A stretch of DNA of 64,000 nucleotides, from positions 1 to 64,000 of the forward strand of contig NZ_PYAK01000028.1 of the NCBI RefSeq assembly GCF_003264365.1. The letters are read 5' to 3'. Both the position numbers and the translations under genes were made by a program. This document shows positions 9,410 to 17,831 of this stretch, in pieces. The notes below the pieces were generated by a model that worked only from the letters and a program-made list of their open reading frames with translations, made no database searches and was not told the DNA's origin. Each line of letters opens with the position of its first letter. Position 1 is the stretch's first letter. Source of the DNA: Micromonospora noduli (lineage in GTDB: Bacteria > Actinomycetota > Actinomycetes > Mycobacteriales > Micromonosporaceae).

Positions 9410-9426
9410 TCGTTGGTTGCGGCGGT

Positions 9427-9500
9427 GGTTTTCGCCGGAGCCCGAACTGCTCCGGGCGGTCAGGCTTGATCCCTGCGCAGCTCGGGCTCCGGCGAAAACC
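9427..9500. repeat. Intergenic hairpin with conserved 26-nt loop (element 1)
   Basis: A perfect 19-bp inverted repeat pairs 9427-9445 with 9482-9500. After one mismatch (A9446/C9481) four more pairs follow (9447-9450 with 9477-9480), leaving a 26-nt loop at 9451-9476. The loop begins TCCGGGCGGTCAGG and ends CTTGATCCCTGC. The same 26-nt loop, differing at one position, is closed by entirely different arms at 42684-42761. The element starts 18 nt after a stop codon, and a TGGTTGC box (9414-9420) precedes it; the other copy has that box too. There is no T-tract. It could act as a terminator or belong to an interspersed repeat family. Confidence 0.85.
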
Positions 9501-9610
9501 TGACCTGGTCCAGCCTGTCGGCGGACCCCTTCGGCTTTGGGGTTCTGCGGACAGTTAGTGCTGCCCTGGGCGACAATTCCCCTGAAACGGTCACATCAGG
9601 GGGTCTGGGC

Positions 9611-10087
9611 ATGCCACATTTTCCGGTCAACCATCCGGCACGGCCGCTCTACCGGGTCCTCTCCGGGCTGATCGGCGTCTACATCCTGATCTTCGGCGTC
9701 TGGGGCGTCGCCGAGACGATCGGGGATCCGCTCTTCGCCCGCAGCAGCACCTGGGCCCTCGGGCTCCGGACCAACCTGGCCTTCTCGCTCGCCTCGGTGG
9801 TCTTCGGGGTCGTCCTGATCATCGGGGCCTCGCGGCGTACCAACCTCGGCCACTACATGAACCTCACCGCGGGCGTGGTGTTCCTGGTGACCAGCATCCT
9901 GATGATGTCGGTGCTGCAGACCGACGCGAACTTCCTCAACTTCTCGATGTCGACAGTGGTCGTGTCGATGCTGTTCGGCCTGATCCTGCTCGGCACCGGC
10001 CTCTACGACAAGGTCGGCCCACCGGAATCCGCCGAGGCGGAGCTGGAGCACCGCAAGCACCCGGTGGCCGACGTGCACCGCCGCTGA
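9611..10087 (+). CDS. DUF4383 domain membrane protein (copy 2)
   Basis: Membrane protein of 158 aa with four predicted membrane segments and the opening NHPARPLYRVLSGLIGVY, clearly paralogous to the preceding gene. The C-terminal tail is charged (EAELEHRKHP). Function unknown. A GGGGGTC stretch precedes the ATG at 9611. It converges on the TetR gene with a 6-nt gap. Confidence 0.87.
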   Translation: MPHFPVNHPARPLYRVLSGLIGVYILIFGVWGVAETIGDPLFARSSTWALGLRTNLAFSLASVVFGVVLIIGASRRTNLGHYMNLTAGVVFLVTSILMMSVLQTDANFLNFSMSTVVVSMLFGLILLGTGLYDKVGPPESAEAELEHRKHPVADVHRR

Positions 10088-10093
10088 TCGGGG

Positions 10094-10795
10094 TCAGCTA
10101 CGCCGCGCGGTGATCAGGGTCGGCTTGGCCTCCAGGTGCGACAACCCGTTCCAGGCCAGGTTGACGAGGTGCGCCGCCACCGTCTCCTTGCGCGGCTTAC
10201 GCACCTCCAACCACCAGCGACCGGTCAACGCCACCATGCCGACCAGCGCCTGCGAGTACAGCTCGGCGAGCTTCGGGTCGTACCCGCGGCTCTTGTACTC
10301 GGCGCCCAGGATGTGCTCGACCTGGTGCGCCACGTCGTTCATGACGCTGCTGAAGGTGGCAGTCCCGGACATCAGCGGCGACTCGCGGACCAGCACCCGG
10401 AAACCGCTGGTCTCCTCCTCGATGTAGGTCAGCAGGGCGAGCGCCGCCTGTTCCAGCAGCTCCCGCGGGTGCCCGGCGGTCAACGCCGTGGTGATCCGGT
10501 CCAACAGGGCCCGGACCTCCCTGTCCACCACCACCGCGTAGAGCCCTTCCTTGCCACCGAAGTGCTCGTAGACCACCGGCTTGGAGACCTTGGCGCGGGC
10601 CGCCACCTCCTCGATGGAGGTGGCGTCGAAACCACGCTCGGCGAAGAGTTGCCGGCCGGTCGCGATCAACTGCTCCCGGCGTTGGGCCGCCGACATGCGG
10701 ACCCGGGAGGGAGCTTTGGCTTTCGGTGCCGCCGCCGTCGGCGACGCCCGTCGGCCGCCGACAGCTGCCGACGCGTCGTCGCTGACCTCGGGCAT
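10094..10795 (-). CDS. TetR/AcrR family transcriptional regulator
   Basis: One-component repressor of 233 aa. After about 45 disordered residues comes the TetR helix-turn-helix (AAQRREQLIATGRQLFAERGFDA, then TSIEEVAARAKVSKPVVYEHFGGKEGLY). A helical ligand domain follows. The ATG at 10795 is chosen for its GAGGCGG ribosome-binding site; an ATG at 10861 would only lengthen the disordered part. It lies downstream of the desaturase on the same strand (224-nt gap). Desaturase genes in actinobacteria are often controlled by TetR-type lipid sensors, so it is a candidate for the twin operators at 12027-12053, but no such site is obvious before its own gene. Confidence 0.92.
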   Translation of the reverse strand: MPEVSDDASAAVGGRRASPTAAAPKAKAPSRVRMSAAQRREQLIATGRQLFAERGFDATSIEEVAARAKVSKPVVYEHFGGKEGLYAVVVDREVRALLDRITTALTAGHPRELLEQAALALLTYIEEETSGFRVLVRESPLMSGTATFSSVMNDVAHQVEHILGAEYKSRGYDPKLAELYSQALVGMVALTGRWWLEVRKPRKETVAAHLVNLAWNGLSHLEAKPTLITARRS

Positions 10796-11019
10796 GTCGC
10801 CGCCTCGCTGGCGCTCGGTGACGCCCTGCCGTGGAATGGTTCCTCCGCTGTGCCCGTTCACGTCGTCGCCTCACTGTCGGGCGGTCCGACCACCCTGACG
10901 CGCCGTTCGACCGTACCCGGATCGGGCTCGGCCCCCCGTCCGCCGAGCCGCCCGGTCCCCCCGCATGGCTCGGTCATCCGGCCATCCTGCCAGGCGGCAT
11001 CCTCGGGCACCGCCCGGTT

Positions 11020-11985
11020 TCAGCGGGGTGCGACCGGCTTCACCAGCTTGGCGGCGAGGCGCTCGGGCTTTGGCCAGCGCACCTGCGTTGCCGCGCCGAC
11101 CTTCTCGAACAACCAGATCACCCGCGCGGAGATGTCCACCTGACCGCGCAACACGCCGTGCCGGGCACTGGTCGGGTCGGCGTGGTGCAGGTTGTGCCAG
11201 CTCTCGCCGAACGACAGGATCGCCAGCGGCCAGAAGTTCGACGCGCGGTCGCCCTGGCGCATCGCGAACGGACGCTCACCGTAGACGTGGCACACCGAGT
11301 TGATCGCCCAGGTGACGTGGTGCAGAAGGCCGATCCGGACCAGCCCCGCCCAGAAGAACGCGGTCAGCGCGCCCTGCCAGGACCAGGTCACCAGACCGCC
11401 GATCAGCGCCGGGCCGAGCAGCGAGACGGCCACCAGCGCGGGGAAGAGTCGATCGACCCGGCTGATGTCCCGGTCGGCGATGAGGTCCGGTGCGAAACGC
11501 CCGCGGTTGGACAGCTCCCGGCGGAACAGCCAGCCCACGTGTGCGTGGAAAAGGCCGCGGGTCAACGCCCAGAAGCTGGTGCCGAAGCGCCACGGCGAGT
11601 GCGGGTCGCCCTCCAGGTCCGAGAACGCGTGGTGGCGCCGGTGGTCGGCGACCCACTGAATGATCTCGCCCTGCACCGCCAGCGAACCCGCGACCGCCAG
11701 AGTCACCCGCAGCCACCGCTTGGCCTTGAACGAGCCGTGCGTGAAGTAGCGGTGGAAGCCGACGGTGATGCCGAGCCCGGAGACGACGTACCAGACCAGG
11801 CCGATGATCACGTCGGTCCAGCCCAGCCAGCCGCCCCACGCCACCGGCACGGCGACCAGCAGGGCGACGAAGGGGATCACCACGAAAGCCCACAGGGCGG
11901 CCAGTATGCCGGGGGACTGGCTGCCGTCGGTGAGTGGTTTGGGGCCGGGTCCGGCGGTGTTGGAATCGAGCAGAGCAGTGGACAT
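11020..11985 (-). CDS. Acyl-CoA (delta-9 type) fatty acid desaturase
   Basis: Membrane-bound di-iron desaturase of 321 aa that introduces a double bond into acyl chains. The three histidine clusters are visible: HRYFTHGSF, then DHRRHHAFSD, then ESWHNLHHADP. Hydrophobic membrane segments lie before box 1 and between boxes 2 and 3. The ATG at 11985 (MSTALL) has a GAGG site 6 nt upstream; an ATG at 12015 would place the start closer to the operators. Two near-identical TACGNCACCGTA sites lie upstream, implying repression by a dimeric regulator. Confidence 0.93.
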   Translation of the reverse strand: MSTALLDSNTAGPGPKPLTDGSQSPGILAALWAFVVIPFVALLVAVPVAWGGWLGWTDVIIGLVWYVVSGLGITVGFHRYFTHGSFKAKRWLRVTLAVAGSLAVQGEIIQWVADHRRHHAFSDLEGDPHSPWRFGTSFWALTRGLFHAHVGWLFRRELSNRGRFAPDLIADRDISRVDRLFPALVAVSLLGPALIGGLVTWSWQGALTAFFWAGLVRIGLLHHVTWAINSVCHVYGERPFAMRQGDRASNFWPLAILSFGESWHNLHHADPTSARHGVLRGQVDISARVIWLFEKVGAATQVRWPKPERLAAKLVKPVAPR

Positions 11986-12026
11986 GGGACCTCGCAGGGG
12001 GATGGTAACGATCACGAAGCTACGCC

Positions 12027-12053
12027 TACGTCACCGTAACTTACGGCACCGTA
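12027..12053. promoter_or_regulatory. Twin operator upstream of the desaturase
   Basis: TACGTCACCGTA (12027-12038) and TACGGCACCGTA (12042-12053) are spaced 15 bp apart; the second is an inverted repeat TACGG-N2-CCGTA. Between them CCGTAA-C-TTACGG (12034-12046) is a perfect 6-1-6 palindrome. The cluster lies 42-68 nt before the desaturase start. Such sites are typical of TetR-family lipid regulators; the binding protein is inferred. Confidence 0.7.
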
Positions 12054-12298
12054 GATCGCACGGGGAAGTTTCGAATCGCCTTCGCGTAACTGCTCGAAGT
12101 CGCAGGTCAGCCGGTCCGCTGGCGGGTGCCTGCCCGACCCGGGAAGCGGGCGGCCCAGGCGCGCGCCGACCACCCCAGGAAGGTCGACGGCATCGACCGC
12201 TCGCCGTGCGGCGGGATGAGCGCTGGCATCCGTCGGCCGGGGCGCTAAGGTGTAGCGGCGGGATGTCCATCCCTCGTGCGACGTGCTCACGTCGCTGA

Positions 12299-12370
12299 TC
12301 GGCCGTGGTGTAATTGGCAACACCCGGGTCTTTGGTACCCGTATTTCAGGTTCGAACCCTGGCGGCCGAG
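12299..12370 (+). tRNA. tRNA-Gln (anticodon UUG)
   Basis: A complete cloverleaf can be drawn. The acceptor stem TCGGCCG pairs with CGGCCGA (12363-12369). The D stem is GTGT/ACAC. The anticodon stem CGGGT/ACCCG encloses the loop CTTTGGT, giving anticodon TTG. The T stem-loop carries TTCGAAC. The discriminator is G12370 and CCA is not encoded. It lies alone between the desaturase and glmU. Confidence 0.96.
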
Positions 12371-12480
12371 CTGCCCACCTGCGTCCGTTTTAGGGTCCGG
12401 TGGGGGTAAGAGGGGAACGTGCCGGGCCTCGCGGCTAGCATGGCCGCGAGAGTGTCCGCCGTCCCGACGGGAGCCACGTC

Positions 12481-14040
12481 GTGCCCCAGCCCCACCTCCG
12501 TACCGTCGTCGTACTTGCCGCCGGTGAGGGCAAGCGGATGAAGTCGACACTGCCCAAGGTGCTGCACCCCCTGCTCGGGCGGACGCTCCTCGGTCACGTG
12601 CTGAGCGCCGCCGCCCCGTTGGGCGCAGAGCGCACCGTCGTCGTGGTGGGGCACGGCGCCGACCAGGTGCGGGCGCACCTGTCCGAGGTCGCCCCGGACG
12701 CCACTCCGGTGCTCCAGGCCGAGCAGCTCGGCACCGGGCATGCCGTACGGATCGCGCTGGAGGCCGTACCGGACGGTGCCGGCACCGTCGTGGTGATCAA
12801 CGGTGACGTGCCCCTGCTGCGACCCGAGACGGTGGGCGCGCTGGTGACCGCGCACGAGGAGGCCGCCGCGGCGGCCACCGTGCTGGCCGCCGAGGTGCCC
12901 GACCCGACCGGCCTCGGGCGGATCGTGCGGGACGCCGACGGCCGCCTGGAGCAGATCGTCGAGGAACGCGACGCCGACACGACGCAGCGCGCGATCCGGG
13001 AGATCAACGCCGGCATCTACGCGTTCGACGCGATGCGGCTGCGCGAGGCGCTGGGCAAGCTCTCCACCGACAACGACCAGGGCGAGGAGTACCTGACCGA
13101 CGTCTTCGGTCTGCTCCGTTCCGCCGGCGAGCCGGTGGCGGTGCACGTCGCCGCGGACCACGTCGAGACGTTGGGCTGCAACGACCGGGTGGAGCTGGCC
13201 ACGCTGCGTCGCCTGCTGCGCGACCGGATCAACGAGGCGTGGATGCGCACCGGGGTGAGCCTGCTCGACCCCGCCACCACCTGGATCGACGTGACGGTCG
13301 CGCTGGACCGGGACGCGGTGGTCGACCAGAACACCCAGTTGCGCGGCGGCACGGTGGTCGGCGCGGGCGCGCTGATCGGGCCGGACGTCACCCTGATCGA
13401 CACGATCGTCGGCCCCGCCGCGTCGGTGATCCGCAGCCACGCCGTCGGCGCCGAGGTGGGCGCGGGCGCGACCGTCGGGCCGTACGCGTACCTGCGGCCG
13501 GCCGCCCAGTTGGCCGAGAAGGCGAAGGTCGGCACGTTCGTCGAGGTGAAGAACTCGCAGATCGGCGCCGGCGCGAAGGTGCCGCACCTGACGTACGTCG
13601 GCGACGCGACGATCGGCGAGCAGACCAACATCGGCGCCGCGTCGGTCTTCGTGAACTACGACGGGGTCAACAAGCACCGCACGGTGATCGGCAGCCACGC
13701 GCGGACCGGTGCGGACAACATGTTCGTGGCACCGGTAGAGGTGGGCGACGGGGCGTACACGGCGGCTGGCTCGGTGATCGTCGACGACGTGCCGGCCGGG
13801 GCGATGGGCGTCGCCCGGGCGCGCCAGCGCAACATCGAGGGCTGGGTGGTCATGCGGCGCGCCGGCACTGCCGCGGCGGAGGCGGCGCAGCGGGCCCGCG
13901 ACGCGAAGGATGCGCAGCCGGCCGGCGACGCGAAGGGTGCGTCCGGTACGACCGGTGCCGCAAGCCACAGTGAGGCAATCCACGGGGCGGCCGAGACGGT
14001 GGGCGGCGCATCCGGCGCGGGAGATACTGCAACCGAATAG
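12481..14040 (+). CDS. glmU: Bifunctional N-acetylglucosamine-1-P uridyltransferase / glucosamine-1-P acetyltransferase
   Basis: Makes UDP-GlcNAc for peptidoglycan; 519 aa. The N-terminal pyrophosphorylase domain shows VVLAAGEGKRMKS near residue 11 and further on GTGHA and INGDVPLL. The C-terminal left-handed beta-helix acetyltransferase domain shows hexapeptide repeats, YLRPAA, and the catalytic NYDGVNKHRT segment. The last 60 or so residues are Ala/Gly/Asp-rich, beyond the E. coli length, and contain short repeats of a DAKxAxxAGDAK type; such tails are known in actinobacterial GlmU. GTG at 12481 follows a GGGAG site. glmU-prs-rplY-pth is a conserved actinobacterial order. Confidence 0.97.
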   Translation: MPQPHLRTVVVLAAGEGKRMKSTLPKVLHPLLGRTLLGHVLSAAAPLGAERTVVVVGHGADQVRAHLSEVAPDATPVLQAEQLGTGHAVRIALEAVPDGAGTVVVINGDVPLLRPETVGALVTAHEEAAAAATVLAAEVPDPTGLGRIVRDADGRLEQIVEERDADTTQRAIREINAGIYAFDAMRLREALGKLSTDNDQGEEYLTDVFGLLRSAGEPVAVHVAADHVETLGCNDRVELATLRRLLRDRINEAWMRTGVSLLDPATTWIDVTVALDRDAVVDQNTQLRGGTVVGAGALIGPDVTLIDTIVGPAASVIRSHAVGAEVGAGATVGPYAYLRPAAQLAEKAKVGTFVEVKNSQIGAGAKVPHLTYVGDATIGEQTNIGAASVFVNYDGVNKHRTVIGSHARTGADNMFVAPVEVGDGAYTAAGSVIVDDVPAGAMGVARARQRNIEGWVVMRRAGTAAAEAAQRARDAKDAQPAGDAKGASGTTGAASHSEAIHGAAETVGGASGAGDTATE

Positions 14041-14098
14041 TCCCTGACCCACCACCACCGGGTCGGGTACCGCCGACATAACGGGAGCAGACGGGCCC

Positions 14099-15079
14099 AT
14101 GGGCAGCATCGTCGCCGAAAACCGCAAAAGCCTGATGCTCTTTTCCGGACGTGGCTTTCCGGAGTTGGCCAAGGAGATCGGCGAGGTGCTCGGCGTCGCG
14201 CCGACGCCGGCCGACGCGTACGAGTTCGCCAACGGTGAGCTCTTCGTACGGTTCAAGGACTCGGTACGTGGTTCGGACGCCTTCGTGGTGCAGTCCGTCA
14301 CGCACGGGGTGAACACCTGGGTCATGGAGACCCTGATCATGGTGGACGCGCTGAAGCGGGGGTCGGCCAAGCGGATCACCGTGGTGCTGCCGTTCTACCC
14401 GTACGCCCGCCAGGACAAGAAGCACCGTGGTCGGGAGCCGATCTCGGCCCGCCTTGTGGCAGACCTGCTGAAGACCGCCGGCGCGAACCGCATCCTCACC
14501 GTCGACCTGCACACCGCGCAGATCCAGGGCTTCTTCGACGGCCCGGTGGACCACCTCTTCGCGATGGACATCCTGGCCGAGTACGTCGAGCACAAGTACG
14601 CCGGCCGGCCGATGACAGTGGTGGCACCGGATTCGGGCCGGGTGCGGGTGGCCGAGCGGTGGACCGACCGGCTGGGCGGCTGCCCGCTGGCGTTCATCCA
14701 CAAGACCCGTGACCCGATGAAGCCGAACCAGGTCGTGGCGAACCGGGTCGTCGGCGAGGTGGAGGGCCGGGTCTGCCTGATCGTCGACGACATGATCGAC
14801 ACCGGGGGCACCATCGCCAAGGCGGCGGACATCCTCAAGGAGTCGGGCGCGGCGGAGATCGTGGTCGCGTCCACCCACGCGCTGCTGTCCGACCCGGCCA
14901 CCGAGCGGCTGAAGAACAGCTCGATCAGCGAGATCGTGGTGACGAACACCCTGCCGCTCCCGCCGGAGAAGCAGCTGGACAAGCTCACCGTTCTGTCGAT
15001 CGCGCCGCTGCTGGCGCGGGCGATCCGGGAGGTCTTCGACGACGGCTCGGTGACCACCCTCTTCGGTGGCCTGAGCTGA
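14099..15079 (+). CDS. prs: Ribose-phosphate pyrophosphokinase
   Basis: Makes PRPP from ribose 5-phosphate and ATP for nucleotide, His and Trp synthesis; 326 aa, standard length. Motifs visible are the flexible loop YARQDKKHRGREPISA, the metal-binding VDLHTAQIQGFF, and the PRPP-binding loop CLIVDDMIDTGGTI. The ATG at 14099 lies 58 nt after glmU, consistent with an operon. Confidence 0.97.
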   Translation: MGSIVAENRKSLMLFSGRGFPELAKEIGEVLGVAPTPADAYEFANGELFVRFKDSVRGSDAFVVQSVTHGVNTWVMETLIMVDALKRGSAKRITVVLPFYPYARQDKKHRGREPISARLVADLLKTAGANRILTVDLHTAQIQGFFDGPVDHLFAMDILAEYVEHKYAGRPMTVVAPDSGRVRVAERWTDRLGGCPLAFIHKTRDPMKPNQVVANRVVGEVEGRVCLIVDDMIDTGGTIAKAADILKESGAAEIVVASTHALLSDPATERLKNSSISEIVVTNTLPLPPEKQLDKLTVLSIAPLLARAIREVFDDGSVTTLFGGLS

Positions 15080-15085
15080 GCCTGA

Positions 15086-15148
15086 GCCCCGTTTCCGCCA
15101 CTCGACCCGCTGGCGGGGGCGGGGCTGGCAAACTGGCGGAAACGGGGC
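15086..15148 (+). terminator. Stem-loop after prs
   Basis: A perfect 15-bp inverted repeat pairs 15086-15100 with 15134-15148 around a 33-nt GC-rich loop, starting 7 nt after the prs stop. An 8-bp repeat (CCGGCGCG at 15148-15155, CGCGCCGG at 15175-15182) follows directly. There is no T-tract, as is usual for actinomycete terminators. The loop is unrelated to that of the hairpins at 9427 and 42684. Confidence 0.65.
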
Positions 15149-15230
15149 CGGCGCGCTGGTGGGAGCACCACCGACGCGCCGGTCTTGAGCCGTGATCGGG
15201 GACTGCCGGAAACCCTGGAAACAGCTCGGG

Positions 15231-15412
15231 TAGACTGGTGCGGTTGCCACGGCGAGGGTGCCCGGCGGGCCGCTGAAAAGCGCCGCACGGAGGCACCGTC
15301 ATCGACGCGGTGCTCCGGGCAGTCGTTCATGACGCATGAGCCCCAGCGAGCCCCTCGCCCCAGCACCGTTAGACGACAAGCCGCCGCAGCGAAAAGCATC
15401 AGGAGTTTCCCC
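15231..15412 (+). promoter_or_regulatory. Probable rplY promoter and long 5' leader
   Basis: TAGACT at 15231-15236 resembles a -10 box, with GGAAAC 17 nt before it as a weak -35. If used, it gives a leader of roughly 170 nt before the rplY GTG. The leader holds a potential ATG frame from 15330 that is not needed for the protein. Leader control of a ribosomal protein gene is plausible but not shown. Confidence 0.4.
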
Positions 15413-16108
15413 GTGTCCGAGGTAAAGATCAGCGCCGAGCCCCGTACCGAGTTCGGCAAGGGTGGTGCCCGCCGTACCCGCCGGGCCGGCAAGGTGCCCG
15501 CCGTGCTGTACGGCCACGGCGAGAAGCCCAAGCACATCGCGCTGCCGTCGCGGGAGTTCGCCGCCGCGATCCGCAAGGGCGGTGCCAACCAGCTCTTCGC
15601 GATCGACATCGCCGACGGCACCCAGGTGCTGGCGCTGCCGAAGGCGATCCAGCGTGACCCGATCCGCGACACCTTCGAGCACGTCGACCTGATCCTGGTC
15701 CGCCGGGGCGAGAAGGTCACCGTCGAGGTCCCGGTCCAGCTGACCGGCGAGGCCGCCCGGGACACCCTGATCGTGCACGACCACGACACCCTCTCGGTGA
15801 CCGCGGACGCCACCAAGGTTCCGGACCACCTCGAGGCGTCGATCGAGGGCCTGGAGGCGGGCACCCTGGTGACCGCCGGCGATGTCGAGCTGCCGACCGG
15901 CGTCGAGCTGGCCGTCGACTCGGAGCTGACCGTCGCGTCGGTGACCGCCGCCCCGACCGCCGAGCAGCTCGAGGCGACGCTGCCCGAGGTCGAGGCTGCC
16001 ACCGACGAGGCCGAGGCCGAGGTCGGCGAGACCACCGAGGGCTCCGAGGGCGCGGACGCCGCCCCGGCCGAGGGCGCCGAGACGACCGAGGCGCGCACCG
16101 AGGCCTGA
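15413..16108 (+). CDS. rplY: 50S ribosomal protein L25 (general stress protein Ctc form)
   Basis: 5S rRNA-binding protein of 231 aa. This is the long two-domain TL5/Ctc form: the N-terminal L25 domain (SEVKISAEPRTEFGKGGARR, then KVPAVLYGHGEKPKHIALP) is followed by the C-terminal Ctc beta domain (HVDLILVRRGEKVTVEVPV). An acidic Glu/Ala tail of about 50 residues ends the protein. The GTG at 15413 follows an AGGAG at 15401, and the frame upstream (from 15185) has no family similarity. Confidence 0.95.
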   Translation: MSEVKISAEPRTEFGKGGARRTRRAGKVPAVLYGHGEKPKHIALPSREFAAAIRKGGANQLFAIDIADGTQVLALPKAIQRDPIRDTFEHVDLILVRRGEKVTVEVPVQLTGEAARDTLIVHDHDTLSVTADATKVPDHLEASIEGLEAGTLVTAGDVELPTGVELAVDSELTVASVTAAPTAEQLEATLPEVEAATDEAEAEVGETTEGSEGADAAPAEGAETTEARTEA

Positions 16109-16123
16109 TCGGTTCGTACTGTG

Positions 16124-16159
16124 CGACAGGCGTCCCCGGATGTTCGGGGGCGCCTGTCG
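16124..16159 (+). terminator. rplY terminator
   Basis: A 15-bp stem (one G-U pair) pairs 16124-16138 with 16145-16159 around the 6-nt loop GATGTT, starting 15 nt after the rplY stop. It would separate rplY from pth. Confidence 0.75.
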
Positions 16160-16202
16160 GCATATCGGGAGTCGGTGGGATGGGCGTCGGAAGGGACGGG
16201 TC

Positions 16203-16793
16203 GTGACGGACGAGACGGGGCCGTGGCTGGTGGTCGGCCTGGGAAACCCGGGTCGGGAGTACGCCGGCAACCGGCACAACGTCGGGTTCATGGTGGCCGA
16301 GCTGCTGGCCGGGCGGGTGAGTGCGCGTTTCGGCCGGCACAAGCGGGCGGTGGCGGAGGTGGCCGAGGCGCGGCTGGGGTTCGGTGGCCCGAAGCTGGTG
16401 CTGGTCAAGCCACTGACGTACATGAACCTCTCCGGCGGGCCGGTCGCGGCGTTGGCACAGTTCTACAAGGTGCCGACCGCGCAGGTGATCGCGGTGCATG
16501 ACGAGCTGGACATCGGCTTCGGCCAGGTGCGGGTCAAGTTCGGCGGCGGCGAGGGCGGGCACAACGGCCTGCGTTCGATGTCGAAGTCGTTGGGGACCAA
16601 GGACTACGCCCGGGTGCGGTTCGGCGTTGGCCGACCGCCGGGGCGACAGGATCCGGCGGATTATGTGCTGTCGGATTTTGGCGCGGCTGAGCGCAAGGAG
16701 CTGGATTTCCTGGTGGACCGGGCCGCCGACATGGTGGAGTCGGTGATCACCAAGGGCGTGGAGCCGACCCAGAACCTCTACCACGGCGGCTGA
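16203..16793 (+). CDS. pth: Peptidyl-tRNA hydrolase
   Basis: Releases peptides from peptidyl-tRNAs that dissociate from ribosomes; 196 aa. The family signature VVGLGNPGREYAGNRHNVGF includes the catalytic histidine of NRHNVGF. Further motifs are KPLTYMNLSGGPV, HDELDI (catalytic Asp) and GEGGHNGLRS. The GTG at 16203 with a GGAAGGG site gives a short leader before the signature. Confidence 0.96.
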   Translation: MTDETGPWLVVGLGNPGREYAGNRHNVGFMVAELLAGRVSARFGRHKRAVAEVAEARLGFGGPKLVLVKPLTYMNLSGGPVAALAQFYKVPTAQVIAVHDELDIGFGQVRVKFGGGEGGHNGLRSMSKSLGTKDYARVRFGVGRPPGRQDPADYVLSDFGAAERKELDFLVDRAADMVESVITKGVEPTQNLYHGG

Positions 16794-16925
16794 GCCGGGC
16801 GGGGCGTACCCGAATCGGAAACGGCGGGCCGGTAGTCTGCGCCTTTCAGCGTGCCGCGACCGGCGACGCGAGTCGCGGCGGATCGGCCCGTGTGGGCAGC
16901 GCGGCGAGGCGACGGGAGCGGACAG

Positions 16926-17756
16926 ATGAGCAGTCCTCCGATGATCGATGGCGCGTTCGCCCGATGGTTGGCGTCCCGGGCCGGGCAGGCGCTGCTCGAC
17001 CTGCGCACGGAGATGGGTTTCGCCGACGCCGGCGCGCTGAAGTCGGCCGGGGACAAGGTGTCGCACGACCTGATCCGCACGGAGTTGGCGAAGTGGCGTC
17101 CGGGTGACGCGGTGCTCTCCGAGGAGGACGAGGGGTCGCGGTTGGCCTGGGCCGCGGAGGTGAACACCGGAGCGGTGTCGCGGCTGAACGCGGACCGGGT
17201 GTGGATCGTCGACCCGTTGGACGGCACCCGCGAGTTCTCCGAGGAGGGCCGCTCGGACTGGGCGGTGCACGTGGCGCTCTGGGCGCGCAACGCGCCGAGC
17301 CCGCACGGGCTGGTCGCCGGGGCGGTGGGGTTGCCGGCGCAGCACCGGGTGCTGGGCACTGACTACCCGCCGGCGTACCCGCCGATGACCGTGGAGGCGG
17401 CGACGGCCGGCGAGCGGAAAATTCGCCTGGCCGCGAGCCGGAGCCGGCCGCCGGTGTTCCTGACCGATCTGGCCGAGGACGTCGGGGCGCACCTGGTGCC
17501 GATGGGCTCGGCCGGAGCGAAAATCGCCGCCGTGGTCACCGGCGAGGTGGACGCGTACATCCACGCAGGTGGGCAGTACGAGTGGGACTCGGCGGCCCCG
17601 ATCGCTGTGGCGACGGCCACCGGACTGCACGCTTCCCGGATCGACGGTTCTGCGCTGAAATACAACGAGGCGGATCCGCGGCTGCCCGACCTCCTGGTCT
17701 GCCGCAAGGATCTCGCCACCCGGTTGCTTGCAGCGCTGCAGAAACATTCCGGGTAG
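16926..17756 (+). CDS. cysQ: 3'(2'),5'-bisphosphate nucleotidase (CysQ-like inositol monophosphatase fold)
   Basis: Mg-dependent phosphatase of 276 aa, expected to hydrolyse PAP/PAPS formed in sulfate assimilation. Metal-binding motifs are visible: SAGDKVSHDLI, the EEDE acidic cluster, and WIVDPLDGTREFSEEGRSDW, which carries the DPxDGT signature. WDSAAPIAVA is the second metal motif near the C-terminus. It directly precedes cysD (75-nt gap), which supports the PAP role over inositol phosphate. The ATG at 16926 follows a GGGAGCGG site. Confidence 0.92.
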   Translation: MSSPPMIDGAFARWLASRAGQALLDLRTEMGFADAGALKSAGDKVSHDLIRTELAKWRPGDAVLSEEDEGSRLAWAAEVNTGAVSRLNADRVWIVDPLDGTREFSEEGRSDWAVHVALWARNAPSPHGLVAGAVGLPAQHRVLGTDYPPAYPPMTVEAATAGERKIRLAASRSRPPVFLTDLAEDVGAHLVPMGSAGAKIAAVVTGEVDAYIHAGGQYEWDSAAPIAVATATGLHASRIDGSALKYNEADPRLPDLLVCRKDLATRLLAALQKHSG

Positions 17757-17831
17757 CCTGAGCGAACTTTCTTGACATGCCCGACCGGAAAGGTCTGGAA
17801 ATCGGATGAGCGAGCGAATCGAGCCGGTGTC

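Noticed and set aside
15086..15148. Third member of the conserved-loop hairpin family
   Set aside because: The stem is similar in length, but the loop sequence is unrelated to those at 9451 and 42710; it is read as the prs terminator.
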